Assembly: GCF_014651875.1 (NCBI RefSeq)
Contig: NZ_BMXS01000028.1
Coordinates: 1 to 54,664, forward strand
Reading direction: 5' to 3'
From: Litchfieldella qijiaojingensis
Lineage (GTDB): Bacteria; Pseudomonadota; Gammaproteobacteria; Pseudomonadales; Halomonadaceae
Length of the DNA stretch: 54,664 nucleotides
Below, piece after piece: positions 1-9,422 of the stretch. Every line of letters begins with the position of its first letter. Within the stretch, counting starts at the first letter, position 1. The notes under the pieces were generated by a model. The model was not told the origin of the DNA, did no database searches, and saw only the letters and a list, made by a program, of their open reading frames with translations. A program made the translations under genes and the position numbers.

Positions 1-2
1 GC

Positions 3-194
3 AAGATGCCGATCAACCCGCTGATCGGGTCGGCGGGTGTCTCGGCGGTGCCCATGGCGGCGCGGGTCTCCAACAAGATCGGGCTCGAGTACAACCACCA
101 CAACTTCCTGCTGATGCACGCCATGGGACCCAACGTGGCCGGCGTCATCGGCTCGGCAGTGGCCGCCGGGGTGATGATCAAATATCTGGGTTGA
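3..194 (+). CDS. oadB: Na+-translocating decarboxylase beta subunit, C-terminal fragment
   Basis: Only the last 63 codons are in the window; the frame is open to the left edge, so the gene starts outside. The tail carries the pattern typical of the beta subunit of sodium-pumping oxaloacetate/methylmalonyl-CoA/glutaconyl-CoA decarboxylases: [18 protein letters not shown], then [19 protein letters not shown] close to the C-terminus. In that family the beta subunit is the multi-spanning membrane protein that couples biotin decarboxylation to Na+ export. The substrate (oxaloacetate or another) cannot be decided from the tail. It converges on the leftward tctA gene 83 bp downstream. Confidence 0.88.
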   Translation, partial: KMPINPLIGSAGVSAVPMAARVSNKIGLEYNHHNFLLMHAMGPNVAGVIGSAVAAGVMIKYLG

Positions 195-277
195 AATGCC
201 TGGTCGATGGTTCCCTAGTCCTGAACGGAAGAATGGCGTCTCGATGGGCGCCGTTCTGCCGTCATGGCCGGTGTCCG

Positions 278-1783
278 CTACCCCAGCGCGGCTGCCTGGT
301 GTCGTTGCTTCATGCGGTAGCGGATCGCCAGGATCACGGAGATCACCGCCAGGGCCAGGAGGGCAAGCGATACTGGTCGCGTGAAGAATAGTGTCCAGTT
401 GTCGTCGGTCATCAGGGCGCGGCGCAGATTGGTTTCGGCAATCGGCCCCAGGATCACGCCCAATACCAGCGGTGCCAGAGGGTAGTCGAGCTTGGCCAGG
501 ATATAGCCGAACACACCAATACCCAGCAGCAGATAGATATCGGTGACGCGGTTGTTGAGGGTGAAGGCCCCCACCAGGCAGCAGGTCATCACCACCGGCA
601 CGATGATAGACTTGGGCACGTTGGTGACCTTCAGGAACAGGCGCATGCTGAGCAGACAGACGATCAGCATCATGGCCCCGGCCAGGAACATGGCCATGAA
701 CATGCCGTAGACCGTATCGGCATGATCGAGGATCAGGCGCGGGCCGATGCCGATACCGTGTACCATCAGAGAGGCCATCAGGACGGCATCCACCGCGCTG
801 CCCGGGATGCCGAGCGCAATCAGCGGGATCAACCCGCCCCCCGAGGTCGCCGAATTGCCCGACTCCGAGGCCACCACCCCTTCGCTGCACCCGGTGCCGA
901 AGGCTTCCGGTGTGCGCGACCCACGCTTGGCCTGGTCGTAGGCCAGCAGGTTGGCGATACTGCCTCCGGCGCCCGGCACGGCGCCAATGAATACCCCGAC
1001 GAGCGACGAGCGCACCAGATTGATGGGGTGCATCACGACCTCATGCAAGGCGGAGAGGGGATGGAAGGTGATGCGCGAGGCGATCAAGGCCTTGCCCTGC
1101 TTGATCTGCTCGGGATTCTCCACCTCGCTCAGCAACTGACTGACGGCGAAGATACCGATCAGCACCACCAAAAACGGGATGCCCGCCGACAGTAAGTTCA
1201 GATCGAACGTGAAGCGTGTCACGCCCATCAGGGGATCGGCGCCAACCGTGGCGATCAACAGGCCCAGCATACCAGCGAGTAGGCCACGGATCATCGAGCG
1301 TCCCACCAGGCTGGCGACGATGGTCAGGGCGAAGATCACCAGCGAGAAGTATTCCCAGGCACCTAACTTGACGGCGATAAGTGCAAGAGGTGGCGCCGCC
1401 AGGATCAGCACGATCGAGCTGATCAGTGTGCCGAAGAACGAGGCCCAGATACCGATGGCCAAGGCCCGGCCCGGTTCGCCCCGGCGGGCCATGGGGAAGG
1501 CATCGAAGGTGGTGGCGACTGCCGAGGGGGTGCCCGGAATCCCTAACAGGGCGGCACTGATCATGCCACCGGTATAGCCGCCTATGTACACCGCCAGCAT
1601 GGTCGCCACACCCTGCAGCGGTGGCATGGTGAAGGTCAACGGCAAGGTCAGCACGATAGCCATCGTGATGGTGAAGCCGGGGATGGCGGCGGCGATCACA
1701 CCCGCAGTCACACCCACCAACATGGTCAGCAGGGTGGGAAGATTGAACAGCTGCTCTGCTCCGGAGAGTATGGCTTCCATCAT
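278..1783 (-). CDS. tctA: Tripartite tricarboxylate transporter large permease TctA (set 1)
   Basis: A 501-residue, strongly hydrophobic protein of the usual TctA length (about 500). The N-terminal glycine/proline motif AAAIPGFTITMA (about residues 31-42) and the LGIPGTPSAVATTFDAFPM block (about 80-100) are family hallmarks. TctA is the 12-helix subunit that moves a carboxylate brought by the periplasmic TctC protein, driven by an ion gradient. It is the last gene of the leftward run, 40 bp after tctB. The ATG at 1783 has a GGGAG ribosome site 7 bp upstream. The substrate is unknown; many TctC proteins bind mono-, di- or tricarboxylates or aromatic acids. Confidence 0.93.
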   Translation of the reverse strand: MMEAILSGAEQLFNLPTLLTMLVGVTAGVIAAAIPGFTITMAIVLTLPLTFTMPPLQGVATMLAVYIGGYTGGMISAALLGIPGTPSAVATTFDAFPMARRGEPGRALAIGIWASFFGTLISSIVLILAAPPLALIAVKLGAWEYFSLVIFALTIVASLVGRSMIRGLLAGMLGLLIATVGADPLMGVTRFTFDLNLLSAGIPFLVVLIGIFAVSQLLSEVENPEQIKQGKALIASRITFHPLSALHEVVMHPINLVRSSLVGVFIGAVPGAGGSIANLLAYDQAKRGSRTPEAFGTGCSEGVVASESGNSATSGGGLIPLIALGIPGSAVDAVLMASLMVHGIGIGPRLILDHADTVYGMFMAMFLAGAMMLIVCLLSMRLFLKVTNVPKSIIVPVVMTCCLVGAFTLNNRVTDIYLLLGIGVFGYILAKLDYPLAPLVLGVILGPIAETNLRRALMTDDNWTLFFTRPVSLALLALAVISVILAIRYRMKQRHQAAALG

Positions 1784-1823
1784 GGTCTGGCTCCCGAATC
1801 AGCATTCGGCCACTGGCGGTGGA

Positions 1824-2363
1824 TCATCCCCACACCCCACGCGGCAGTGAAATGGTGAAGACATGGCGAAACAGGGCGTCAACACCGAACGACATCACCA
1901 CGGCGATCACCAGTGCGATCAGCAGCGCTCTCGGACGCCGGGCTCCGAGCAAGAACTGGCAAGCGATGAGAAACGGCAAGCTTGCCCAGCGGAAGCCGAC
2001 CAGCGGCACCGCCAGTGTCAACAGAGTGAACAGGCCCAGCACCCCGAAGGCCAGCCGATGTCGCCAAAGCCAGTCACGCACGGCATGCGGCGCCAATGGC
2101 TGGCAAGCCATGTAGCGACGTCCTTCCTTGGCGATGATCAGCAGGTTGAAGACCATCATTACCGCGAGGATCAGGCGCGGAAAGGTGCCCGAGCCCAGGG
2201 GTTCCCACATCGACGAGGGCAGGTCGCCGGCACGCACGAACAGGGATGCGAACAGGGCCGCCATCAGGCCATTGAGGACGATATGCCCCATGGCCTTGGC
2301 GCGTGCCTCCTTCTGACAGACCCGGTCGCCAGGCGACCGGGCTTGGGGGGTGGAGCTGCTCAT
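1824..2363 (-). CDS. tctB: Tripartite tricarboxylate transporter small permease TctB (set 1)
   Basis: A 179-residue protein with about four predicted membrane segments: near residues 28-45, 63-80, 105-130 and 150-165. Size, hydrophobic pattern and position between tctC and tctA mark it as the small TctB subunit, a poorly conserved partner of TctA. Its ATG overlaps the tctC stop codon in an ATGA junction, which suggests translational coupling. An internal ATG (residue 25, MGHIVLNGL) lies closer to the first membrane segment and is a possible alternative start. Confidence 0.85.
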   Translation of the reverse strand: MSSSTPQARSPGDRVCQKEARAKAMGHIVLNGLMAALFASLFVRAGDLPSSMWEPLGSGTFPRLILAVMMVFNLLIIAKEGRRYMACQPLAPHAVRDWLWRHRLAFGVLGLFTLLTLAVPLVGFRWASLPFLIACQFLLGARRPRALLIALVIAVVMSFGVDALFRHVFTISLPRGVWG

Positions 2364-3370
2364 TGCTTGAGATTTCCGGCCAGGCGTTCCACGGTGTCGT
2401 CCAACACCTCAAGGTGGGCGCGGTACTCATCCGGTGCCATGAATTGGACTTCCGCCCCGGCGTTGTTGACGCTGCTCACGAAGTCCTCTTCGGTAGCCAT
2501 GGCTTCCAGGGCGCCGGCGAGCACGTTGATGCGCTCTTGCGGCGTGCCCTGGGGAGCGATCACGCCACGCAGGATCGATAGGTTGAGATCGTCGTAGCCG
2601 AGTTCCTGCAGGGTCGGTACGTCGGGCGTCTGACGCATGCGTTCATTGTGTCCCACGGCCAAGAAACGCAGGTCGCCGTTATTCACGAACTGGTGGCTGG
2701 AGGCGATGTCCCCCATGGCAGCGTCAATATGACCGCCGACCAAGGCGCGGATACGCTGCCCAGTGCCTTCGAAGCCGACATATCGGAAGGACAGATTCTC
2801 GGCCTCCTCGATCATCGCGGCATGCAGGTGGGGGACGCCACCCAGTGTGACGCCGAAGCGCACTTCTCCTGGATTCTCGCGGGCGTATTCGACGAAATCT
2901 TCGAAGGTTTCCCAGCCCCGGTCGGGGTTCACGGTGACATACTGTGGCGATGCCGTGATTGCAGCCACGGGCTCGTAGTCATCCCAGTTGTGCTGGGTCA
3001 AGCCAGTGTGGTGCGAGACCAGGAAACCGTCGTGTACTTGACCCACGGTGTAGCCGTCCGCTTCGCGCTGGGCGAGTTCGGCCAGGCCTACCGTGCCGCT
3101 GACGCCGGGCATGTTGATGACTGGCATGGGTTGCGCCAGATGTGACTCGATGTGGTTGGAAACGATGCGCATCAAGGTGTCGCTGCCGCCACCTGGTGAC
3201 CAGGGGACGATGAACTCGACCGGCTTCTCGGGATAGTCGGCTGCCTGGGCCGCGCCCGCCAGGGTCGCGAGACCCAGGCTGATGGCCGCCAGTGAACCGG
3301 CAAGGTAGCGCCAGCACGATGGTTGTGGGATCTTGGCGTTATCGAGGATGGGTTTCAACGGAGTCGACAT
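2360..3370 (-). CDS. tctC: Tripartite tricarboxylate transporter substrate-binding protein TctC (set 1)
   Basis: A 336-residue periplasmic binding protein of the Bug/TctC family. The reading frame extends further upstream, but the ATG at 3370 is preferred: it has an AAGGAG site 7-8 bp upstream and begins a classic signal peptide with a hydrophobic core ending in AGAAQAAD (about residues 27-37). The mature start, YPEKPVEFIVPWSPGGGSDTL, is the family's diagnostic N-terminus (YP-x2-P-x-IVPxxPGG). It is the first gene of the set-1 tctCBA cassette, just after the gamma-glutamyltransferase gene. It shares only the family pattern with the set-2 TctC at 7137-8117, so the ligands are probably different. 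Confidence 0.92.
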   Translation of the reverse strand: MSTPLKPILDNAKIPQPSCWRYLAGSLAAISLGLATLAGAAQAADYPEKPVEFIVPWSPGGGSDTLMRIVSNHIESHLAQPMPVINMPGVSGTVGLAELAQREADGYTVGQVHDGFLVSHHTGLTQHNWDDYEPVAAITASPQYVTVNPDRGWETFEDFVEYARENPGEVRFGVTLGGVPHLHAAMIEEAENLSFRYVGFEGTGQRIRALVGGHIDAAMGDIASSHQFVNNGDLRFLAVGHNERMRQTPDVPTLQELGYDDLNLSILRGVIAPQGTPQERINVLAGALEAMATEEDFVSSVNNAGAEVQFMAPDEYRAHLEVLDDTVERLAGNLKQ

Positions 3371-3435
3371 AAGGCTTCTCCTTGTCGTTGTGAATGACCG
3401 GCATGCCCAACGGGCATGCCGTGCACTTCCAAAGG

Positions 3436-5043
3436 TCAAAAGGGTATGGCGGCACCATCGGTGCGTGGTTCGGTGCCGCCGCACAGCACGCCGCTGTTCG
3501 GGTCGCGGAGGATGACCTGGCCGCGGCCGAAGCTCAGGGAATCCGCACGCTTGACGATGCGATGTCCGCGGCGCATCAACGCCTGGGCCAGGTGGTCGGG
3601 GAAGTCGGGTTCGACCTCCACGGTGAGGCCTTCGGTCCATTTCCATCGCGGCAGGTCCAGAGCGGCCTGTGGGTTGAGGTGGTCGTCGAGCATGGCGCTG
3701 ACCACCTGCACATGACCCTGCGGTTGCATGAAACCGCCCATCACGCCGAACGGTCCCACGGCTTGACCGTTCCTGGTGATGAACCCTGGAATGATGGTGT
3801 GGTAGGTGTGTTTGCCCGGGGCCAGATAATTGGCGTGCTCGGGGTCCAGTGAGAACGACCAGCCACGGTTCTGCATGCTGATGCCGGTCCCCGGTACCAC
3901 CATGCCGGAACCGAAGCCTTTGAAGTTGCTCTGGATGAACGACACCATGTTGCCGTCGCCATCGGCGGTGGCGAGGTAAACGGTGCCTCCCATGATCGGA
4001 TTGCCGGGTTCTGGATCCAGGGCGCGTTCGCCGATCAGCCCGGCGCGCCGCGCAAGGTAGTCGGGAGACAGCATCTGCTCCACGCTCGGGCCCATCTCGC
4101 CGGGATCAGTGATATAGCGCAGGCCGTCGACGTAGGCCAGTTTGGTGGCCTCGATGCGCCGGTGCAGGGTCTCTACCGGGTCGCGGCCCTCCTCGCCCAG
4201 GGCCTCGAGCATGCCGAGCGCCTGCAGGGCGATCATGCCGCAACCGTTGGGCGGAATCTCCCAGATATCGTGGTCGCGATAACGGGTGGCGATCGGGTCG
4301 ACCCACTGCGGCTCGTAAGCGGCTAGATCCTCTTTGCGAAGGAAGCCACCGTGCTCGCGGAAGAAGGCGTCGATCTTGTCTGCCAGCTCTCCTTCGTAGA
4401 ATGCCCGGGCGTTGCTATCGGCAATGGCTCTGAGTGAGGCAGCGTGATCCGGTGCCTGCCACATCTCGCCGGGACGCGGAGCATGGCCATTTGGCGCAAA
4501 GGTGTCGAACCACGGCGCGAAGGCGGTGTCGTCGTGGGCGCGGTAATCCTCGAAGGCTTCGGCCCACATCTGATGGACCACCGGCGAGACCGGGAAGCCC
4601 CGTTCGGCAATCTCGATGGCCGGGGCCAGCAACTCAGGGAACGGCAGCTTGCCGAAGCGCTTCGACAGGCTTGCCCAGGCCGCAGGGGCTCCAGGAACTG
4701 TGACCGGTAGGGGACCATGCACGGGCATCCGCTCATGGCCCAGGGCGCGCACGCCGTCGATCGAGATACTCTGCGGCGCCGGGCCGCTGGCATTGAGACC
4801 GTGTAACTTGCCGTCGATCCAGACAATGGCGAAGGCGTCACTGCCGAGACCGTTGGAGGTCGGCTCGGTCACGGTCAAGGCCGCGGCAGTGGCGATTGCC
4901 GCGTCCACGGCATTGCCGCCTTGGCCCAATATGTCACGGCCCGCCTGGGCGGCCAATGCCTGTGAGGTGGCAACCATGCCACGACTGCCGAAGGTGACCA
5001 TGCGTCGCGACGGGCCGGAGTAGTAGAGGGCATCATGCTGCAT
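3436..5043 (-). CDS. Gamma-glutamyltransferase family Ntn-hydrolase, apparently cytoplasmic
   Basis: A 535-residue gamma-glutamyltranspeptidase-family protein. Visible hallmarks are GGNAVDAAIA near residue 42, the processing/nucleophile region GGTVYLATADGDGN with candidate catalytic Thr354, and the glycine pair in PFGVMGGFMQPQGH. Family members self-cleave at that threonine and hydrolyse or transfer gamma-glutamyl groups. No signal peptide is visible, unlike periplasmic E. coli Ggt, so this looks like the cytoplasmic YwrD-like branch. A GTG 24 bases upstream (5067) also opens the frame and would overlap tctA, but the ATG at 5043 has AAGGAG 7 bp upstream. The gene sits between two TctCBA cassettes, which suggests that an imported gamma-glutamyl or related compound is processed here. 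That link is inference. Confidence 0.88.
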   Translation of the reverse strand: MQHDALYYSGPSRRMVTFGSRGMVATSQALAAQAGRDILGQGGNAVDAAIATAAALTVTEPTSNGLGSDAFAIVWIDGKLHGLNASGPAPQSISIDGVRALGHERMPVHGPLPVTVPGAPAAWASLSKRFGKLPFPELLAPAIEIAERGFPVSPVVHQMWAEAFEDYRAHDDTAFAPWFDTFAPNGHAPRPGEMWQAPDHAASLRAIADSNARAFYEGELADKIDAFFREHGGFLRKEDLAAYEPQWVDPIATRYRDHDIWEIPPNGCGMIALQALGMLEALGEEGRDPVETLHRRIEATKLAYVDGLRYITDPGEMGPSVEQMLSPDYLARRAGLIGERALDPEPGNPIMGGTVYLATADGDGNMVSFIQSNFKGFGSGMVVPGTGISMQNRGWSFSLDPEHANYLAPGKHTYHTIIPGFITRNGQAVGPFGVMGGFMQPQGHVQVVSAMLDDHLNPQAALDLPRWKWTEGLTVEVEPDFPDHLAQALMRRGHRIVKRADSLSFGRGQVILRDPNSGVLCGGTEPRTDGAAIPF

Positions 5044-5063
5044 TGCTTGCTCCTTGACGTGGC

Positions 5064-6575
5064 TCACGCATCGCTGCCCTGAGCCTTGAGATTGCGGTTG
5101 ATCTTGCGGTTCTGGAGGATCGAGAACACCACCGAGGCTACGGCCAGCGCCAGGAACAGCGCCGACAGCGGTCGAGTCAGGAAGGTCAGCCAGTTGCTGT
5201 CCAGTTCCAGGGCGCGGAAGAGCTGGCGCTCGAGGTTATTACCCAGTACCACGCCGAGAATCAGCGGGGTCAGGGGAACGGCGGCCTTCCACAGCAGGTA
5301 GCCGACGATGCCGAAGCCGAACAGCACCCAGATGTCGAACAGGTTATTGTTCAGGGCATAGGCGCCGATGGCGCACAGCATCAGTACCACCGGTACTAGA
5401 ATCTGTTGGGGAATCAACGAGATCTTGGCGAACCAGCGCACCAGCATGAGCTGACAGATGACCATGATCACGGCACCGAACAGCAGGCTGACGTAAATGG
5501 CGCCAACCAGTATCGGATTCTGCTCGAACATCAGTGGCCCGGGGGTGATGCCGTGAAGGATCAGCACCCCCATCATGATCGCCATCGGCAGGTCTCCAGG
5601 GATGCCCAATGCCAGGGTGGGGATAAAGGCGCCACCGGCCACCGCGTTGTTGGACGACTCCGAGGCCACGATACCGTCGGGAATTCCCTTGCCGAAACGC
5701 TCCGGATGGCGCGAGAACTTCTTGGCCTGGTCGTAGCTGATGAAATTGGCGACCGTGCCGCCAGTGCCGGGCAATGCCCCCACCAGGCTGCCGATCAACG
5801 ACGAGCGCAGGGTATTGAGCTTTTGCCCGGCCAGGTCCACCAGGATCTGGCGGTAGGGAATTGCCACCTTGGTATCGACGCGCTGGCTCGTAGCGCGCTC
5901 GTCGCTCAGTTGCTCGAGGTTGCTCATGAGTTGCGAGAAGGCGAATACGCCGATCATCACTGGCAGGATCTCGAAGCCGGAGTTCAAGGGTTCGAAGCCG
6001 AAGTCGAAGCGCAGGTTGCTGTTGCGGTCGTAACCGACTGTGGTGATCAGGAGTCCCAGCGCCGCCGCCAGCAGTCCCTTGAGCAGCGCGCCGTTGGACA
6101 GGCCGGCCACCAGGGTCAAGGCGAAGACGATCAGCGCGGTGATCTCCCAGGGGCGGAAATTCATGCTGAAGCCGGCGATCAGCGGCCCGAAGAATACTAG
6201 CACCCCCACACTGATCACGGTGCCGAAGAAGGAGGCCAGCATACCGATCCCCAGGGCACGACCAGGTTCACCGTTCTGGGCCATGGGGTAGCCGTCGTAG
6301 ACCGTAGTGATCGAGGAGGGCGTGCCGGGGATGCCGAGCATGACGCCCGAGACGATGCCACCCGAATAACCGCCCACGAAGACCCCAATCATCAGTGCCA
6401 CGCCGCTGACCGGATCCATGGCGAAGGTGAAGGGGAAGACCACCAGAATCGCCATGGTCACGGTGAAGCCGGGGATGCTGCCACCGACTATGCCGAACAT
6501 CACGCCGATGGTAATCAGAGCCAGCACTGCCGGGTTGCCGACCTGATTCAAGGCTTGCAGAAAGAAGTCAGCCAT
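5064..6575 (-). CDS. tctA: Tripartite tricarboxylate transporter large permease TctA (set 2)
   Basis: A 503-residue TctA-type permease with the same family blocks as set 1: GGSIPGFTVTMAILVVFPFT near residues 31-50 and GIPGTPSSITTVYDGYPM near 80-100. The two TctA proteins are clearly paralogous but diverged along their whole length, so this is not a recent duplication. The ATG at 6575 lies 20 bp after tctB, and its end abuts the gamma-glutamyltransferase gene. Together with the TctB and TctC genes upstream it should form a complete carboxylate importer. Confidence 0.93.
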   Translation of the reverse strand: MADFFLQALNQVGNPAVLALITIGVMFGIVGGSIPGFTVTMAILVVFPFTFAMDPVSGVALMIGVFVGGYSGGIVSGVMLGIPGTPSSITTVYDGYPMAQNGEPGRALGIGMLASFFGTVISVGVLVFFGPLIAGFSMNFRPWEITALIVFALTLVAGLSNGALLKGLLAAALGLLITTVGYDRNSNLRFDFGFEPLNSGFEILPVMIGVFAFSQLMSNLEQLSDERATSQRVDTKVAIPYRQILVDLAGQKLNTLRSSLIGSLVGALPGTGGTVANFISYDQAKKFSRHPERFGKGIPDGIVASESSNNAVAGGAFIPTLALGIPGDLPMAIMMGVLILHGITPGPLMFEQNPILVGAIYVSLLFGAVIMVICQLMLVRWFAKISLIPQQILVPVVLMLCAIGAYALNNNLFDIWVLFGFGIVGYLLWKAAVPLTPLILGVVLGNNLERQLFRALELDSNWLTFLTRPLSALFLALAVASVVFSILQNRKINRNLKAQGSDA

Positions 6576-6595
6576 GGTTTCTCACTCCGATAAGG

Positions 6596-7066
6596 TCAGG
6601 GCAGCCAGACGTTGAGGCCGAAGCGGAAGACGACATAGACCAGAGGCACTAGCGTGCCGCTGACGGCCAGGATGATCGTCCACTTGCGCCTCGAGTCGAT
6701 GCCCAACAGCAGGGCAAGCGACAGCAGGAGAAATCCCAGCGTAGCGGCGATATAGCCGACCAGTGGCAACAGGGCGGCGTACAGGCCGAACAGCGCGAAC
6801 AACAGCAGGATCTTGCGATTGTTGGACAGGTAGGCCTTGATCGCTGGCCAAAAGGCGCCGGTCGGCGACGGTTGGGTCAACAGCGACTTGATCAGGATTA
6901 CGGCCGCCAGCACGCCGATCACGGACAGCAGGATGCGCGGGAACAATGCCGAGCCATATGGTTGCCAGCTGGTCTTTTCCGGAATGTTGCCGGACTCCAC
7001 CAGCATGATGGCGATCAGCAGCAGCATGGCCAGTGCCAGTGCTCGGTCTTTGGTGAGTCGATACAT
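6596..7066 (-). CDS. tctB: Tripartite tricarboxylate transporter small permease TctB (set 2)
   Basis: A 156-residue protein with four predicted membrane spans (about residues 10-27, 43-62, 84-105 and 108-150, the last stretch probably two helices close together). It is placed between tctC and tctA, as expected for TctB. The N-terminal MYRLTKDRALALAMLLLIAIML segment is typical of TctB. The start at 7066 is supported by a CGGGAG site about 8 bp upstream. It has little sequence identity with the set-1 TctB, as is normal for this fast-evolving subunit. Confidence 0.85.
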   Translation of the reverse strand: MYRLTKDRALALAMLLLIAIMLVESGNIPEKTSWQPYGSALFPRILLSVIGVLAAVILIKSLLTQPSPTGAFWPAIKAYLSNNRKILLLFALFGLYAALLPLVGYIAATLGFLLLSLALLLGIDSRRKWTIILAVSGTLVPLVYVVFRFGLNVWLP

Positions 7067-7136
7067 GTCGAGAACTCCCGAGGATTCCAGTGTGAGCCCT
7101 TCCGGTGGGCCGGAAGGGCCGGCGACGTGAGTCGCT

Positions 7137-8117
7137 TTAGTTCTGGAAATCGATGCTTTGTGCGGCGGCAGTCAGCCCGGTTTCGTTCTGGTCAAGGAAT
7201 TCGCGATAGTCGTCTCCGGCCAGGAAGCGCGCCACGGAACCGAATTCGCTCTCGATCCGCCCCTGCAGCGTCTCGTTCTCCAGCGCCTTGCTGTAGGCCT
7301 CGGCGACGCTGTCCAGCACTTCTTGAGGCGTTCCCTTGGGCGCGAACAGGCCACGGCTGGTCGAGTGATCGAGCTCGATGCCCTGCTCACGCAGGGTAGG
7401 CGTGTCTGGCAGGCCATCGAGACGCTCGGGATGAGCCACGCCGAGCGGGCGGAAGGTGCCGTCCTCGTAGAAGGCGCCTCCGGAGGGGAGGTTGAACATG
7501 GCGAAGTCGATTTCCTTGGCCATCAACGCCGAGACCTGTTCGCCGGTATCGGGATAGCCGACCAGCCGCACGTCGGCCATGTCGATGCCGGCGGCATCGA
7601 AGAACTGCGCCCAGAAGAAATGATCGGTGGAGCTTGGGATCATGCTGAAGCGGACTTCGCCGGGGTTTTCGCGGACGTAGTCGGCGATCTCGTCGGCACT
7701 CTGCACCGGGTGGTCGGCATGGGTGGTAGGGATGTTGATGGTCTGGGTCAGCAGGGCGATGGGTTCGAAGGCATCGTAGGAATAATCCACGGTTCCTGCC
7801 AGCTTCGACAGCGCGATGGTGTCGTGGCTGCCGAGCAGCGTGTAGCCATCGGGATGGGCGTCCTTGACGTGGCGCGATCCCAGCGTCGCGCCGGCCCCGG
7901 CCATGTTGACCGGCACCACGGACTCGCCGAGATGCTTTTCGGCTTCCTGGGAGATCAGGCGAAAGATGATGTCGGTGGCGCCACCCGGCCCATAGGGGAT
8001 TACCAGGCGGATATCCTGTTCAGGATAGTCGGCTTGGGCCGTGGATGTCAGCGCCAGGCTTGAAGCGAGGCCGATGGCGGCAATGGTAGTAGTGAAAGTC
8101 AGCTTGTTACGCGTCAT
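7137..8117 (-). CDS. tctC: Tripartite tricarboxylate transporter substrate-binding protein TctC (set 2)
   Basis: A 326-residue Bug/TctC-family periplasmic binding protein. The chosen ATG at 8117 opens a signal peptide (positively charged MTRNK, hydrophobic core, cut after about STAQA, residue 29). The mature N-terminus DYPEQDIRLVIPYGPGGATD fits the family consensus. The frame is open further upstream, but that stretch lacks signal-peptide character. It is the first gene of the set-2 tctCBA cassette, about 115 bp after the chromate-type transporter pair. That gap may hold a promoter of its own. Confidence 0.92.
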   Translation of the reverse strand: MTRNKLTFTTTIAAIGLASSLALTSTAQADYPEQDIRLVIPYGPGGATDIIFRLISQEAEKHLGESVVPVNMAGAGATLGSRHVKDAHPDGYTLLGSHDTIALSKLAGTVDYSYDAFEPIALLTQTINIPTTHADHPVQSADEIADYVRENPGEVRFSMIPSSTDHFFWAQFFDAAGIDMADVRLVGYPDTGEQVSALMAKEIDFAMFNLPSGGAFYEDGTFRPLGVAHPERLDGLPDTPTLREQGIELDHSTSRGLFAPKGTPQEVLDSVAEAYSKALENETLQGRIESEFGSVARFLAGDDYREFLDQNETGLTAAAQSIDFQN

Positions 8118-8232
8118 GTCGAACACCTTTTGTGTTGTGGTGTGATGGTGGAAGCCGTTCATCGACGGCGTGTGAGCGCGTGATCCCGTCATCGGATATT
8201 TCTTGTCGTTGCGGGCCGTGCGGGATGTGTGG

Positions 8233-8763
8233 TCAACCGAGAAAAAGCCCTCCATAGATCAGGGCCGCCATGACCACGAAGGCCGGATGGACCCTGAACC
8301 GCAACAGGGCGATAGCCGCTACGATGCCGATCAGCAGGGTGTGGATCAGTCCCGCACCGCTTAGGCCCTCACTGAAGAAGCTCCAACTGAGCCAGGCCAT
8401 CATCACCGCGATCACCGGGCGTACCCATTGGCTCATGCGCTTGACGCGCGGCGACTCGCGATAGCGATAGAGCAGGCCCAGGGCCCCCAGCATCAGCAGC
8501 AGCGATGGCACCACGGTGGCGAACACCGCGACGGCGGCCCCGCCGATGCCGGCCACGTCATAGCCCACGTAGCCGGCCATCTTGGTGGCGATGGGGCTGG
8601 GTAGGGCGTTGCCCAGTGCCAGGGTTTCGGCGAACTCCTGAGCACCCATCCAACCGTAGCGGCCGACCACCTCGGCCTCGATCAGGGGGATGATCGCCGG
8701 ACCACCGCCATAGCCGATGATGTTGGGGATGAAGAAGGCCAGAAACAGTTGCCAATAGATCAT
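8233..8763 (-). CDS. Chromate transporter (CHR) family protein, second half of a split pair
   Basis: A 176-residue membrane protein of the short-chain CHR family (Pfam chromate transport). The signature FFIPNIIGYGGGPAIIPLIEAEVV lies at the N-terminus, followed by PSPIATKMAGYVGY near residues 55-70. Short CHR proteins work as pairs of opposite topology; the partner is the gene just upstream, and the two overlap by ATGA at 8760-8763. CHR proteins export chromate in some bacteria, but many members have other or unknown anion substrates. With two carboxylate transporters downstream, a chromate role is not assured. Confidence 0.88.
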   Translation of the reverse strand: MIYWQLFLAFFIPNIIGYGGGPAIIPLIEAEVVGRYGWMGAQEFAETLALGNALPSPIATKMAGYVGYDVAGIGGAAVAVFATVVPSLLLMLGALGLLYRYRESPRVKRMSQWVRPVIAVMMAWLSWSFFSEGLSGAGLIHTLLIGIVAAIALLRFRVHPAFVVMAALIYGGLFLG

Positions 8764-9323
8764 CGGGCCACTCCTTTGACCGCTCTGGGGGTAGGCCGCA
8801 GCAGTGCGGTGATCAATACGGCACCGATGATCCAACCGGGGTGCACGCCAAGCCAGTAGATCAAGCCGCCGGCACATGTCGCCAGCGCCAGGCTGACCAG
8901 CCAGCCCAGCGTGAGGCGGGATTTCTGCCAGAAGTCCCAGGTCAGTTGCGCCATCATCACCATCACCACCGGCACGACTCCCTGACCCATACCTTGGATC
9001 CAGGTCACGTCGCGATAGCGGCTGAACAGACCGAGTAGGGCGATCATGGCAACGATGGTGGGACCGATGACGGCGATGACGGCAGTGAGGCAACCTGCGA
9101 TACCGCCGACCCGATAGCCGATATAGCCCGGCATCTTGGTGGCGATGGGGCCGGGCAGCGTGTTGGCGATGGCCAGAATGTCGGCAAACTCATCGTCGTC
9201 GAGCCAGCCATGGCGGGAGACGACTTCCGCGCGGATCAGCGGGATCATCGACGGGCCGCCGCCGAAGCCGAACAGCCCGATACGCAGGAAGGCCCAGAAC
9301 AGGCGACGCTGGCTGGCCGACAT
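8760..9323 (-). CDS. Chromate transporter (CHR) family protein, first half of a split pair
   Basis: A 187-residue short CHR protein with the FGFGGGPSMIPLIRAEVV signature (about residues 15-33) and PGPIATKMPGYIGYR near 56-72. It mirrors its downstream partner, consistent with an ancestral duplication of the half-transporter. The ATG at 9323 is preferred over an in-frame GTG at 9326 because the AGGA site lies 8 bp upstream. This is the first gene of the long leftward run, divergent from the GntR regulator across an AT-rich region of about 210 bp. Confidence 0.88.
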   Translation of the reverse strand: MSASQRRLFWAFLRIGLFGFGGGPSMIPLIRAEVVSRHGWLDDDEFADILAIANTLPGPIATKMPGYIGYRVGGIAGCLTAVIAVIGPTIVAMIALLGLFSRYRDVTWIQGMGQGVVPVVMVMMAQLTWDFWQKSRLTLGWLVSLALATCAGGLIYWLGVHPGWIIGAVLITALLRPTPRAVKGVAR

Positions 9324-9422
9324 CACGCGCTTCCTCGAGAGATCGTCTCCGGGAGCGCGCTGCGCCCGACGACTGGCGCTGGAAGTGGCACAAATAGGAT
9401 GCTGACATGACTTGCAGATTTA

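Noticed and set aside
1585-1590. A TGTACA box inside tctA
   Set aside because: Single copy within coding DNA and without the 21-bp partner seen at the two operator regions.
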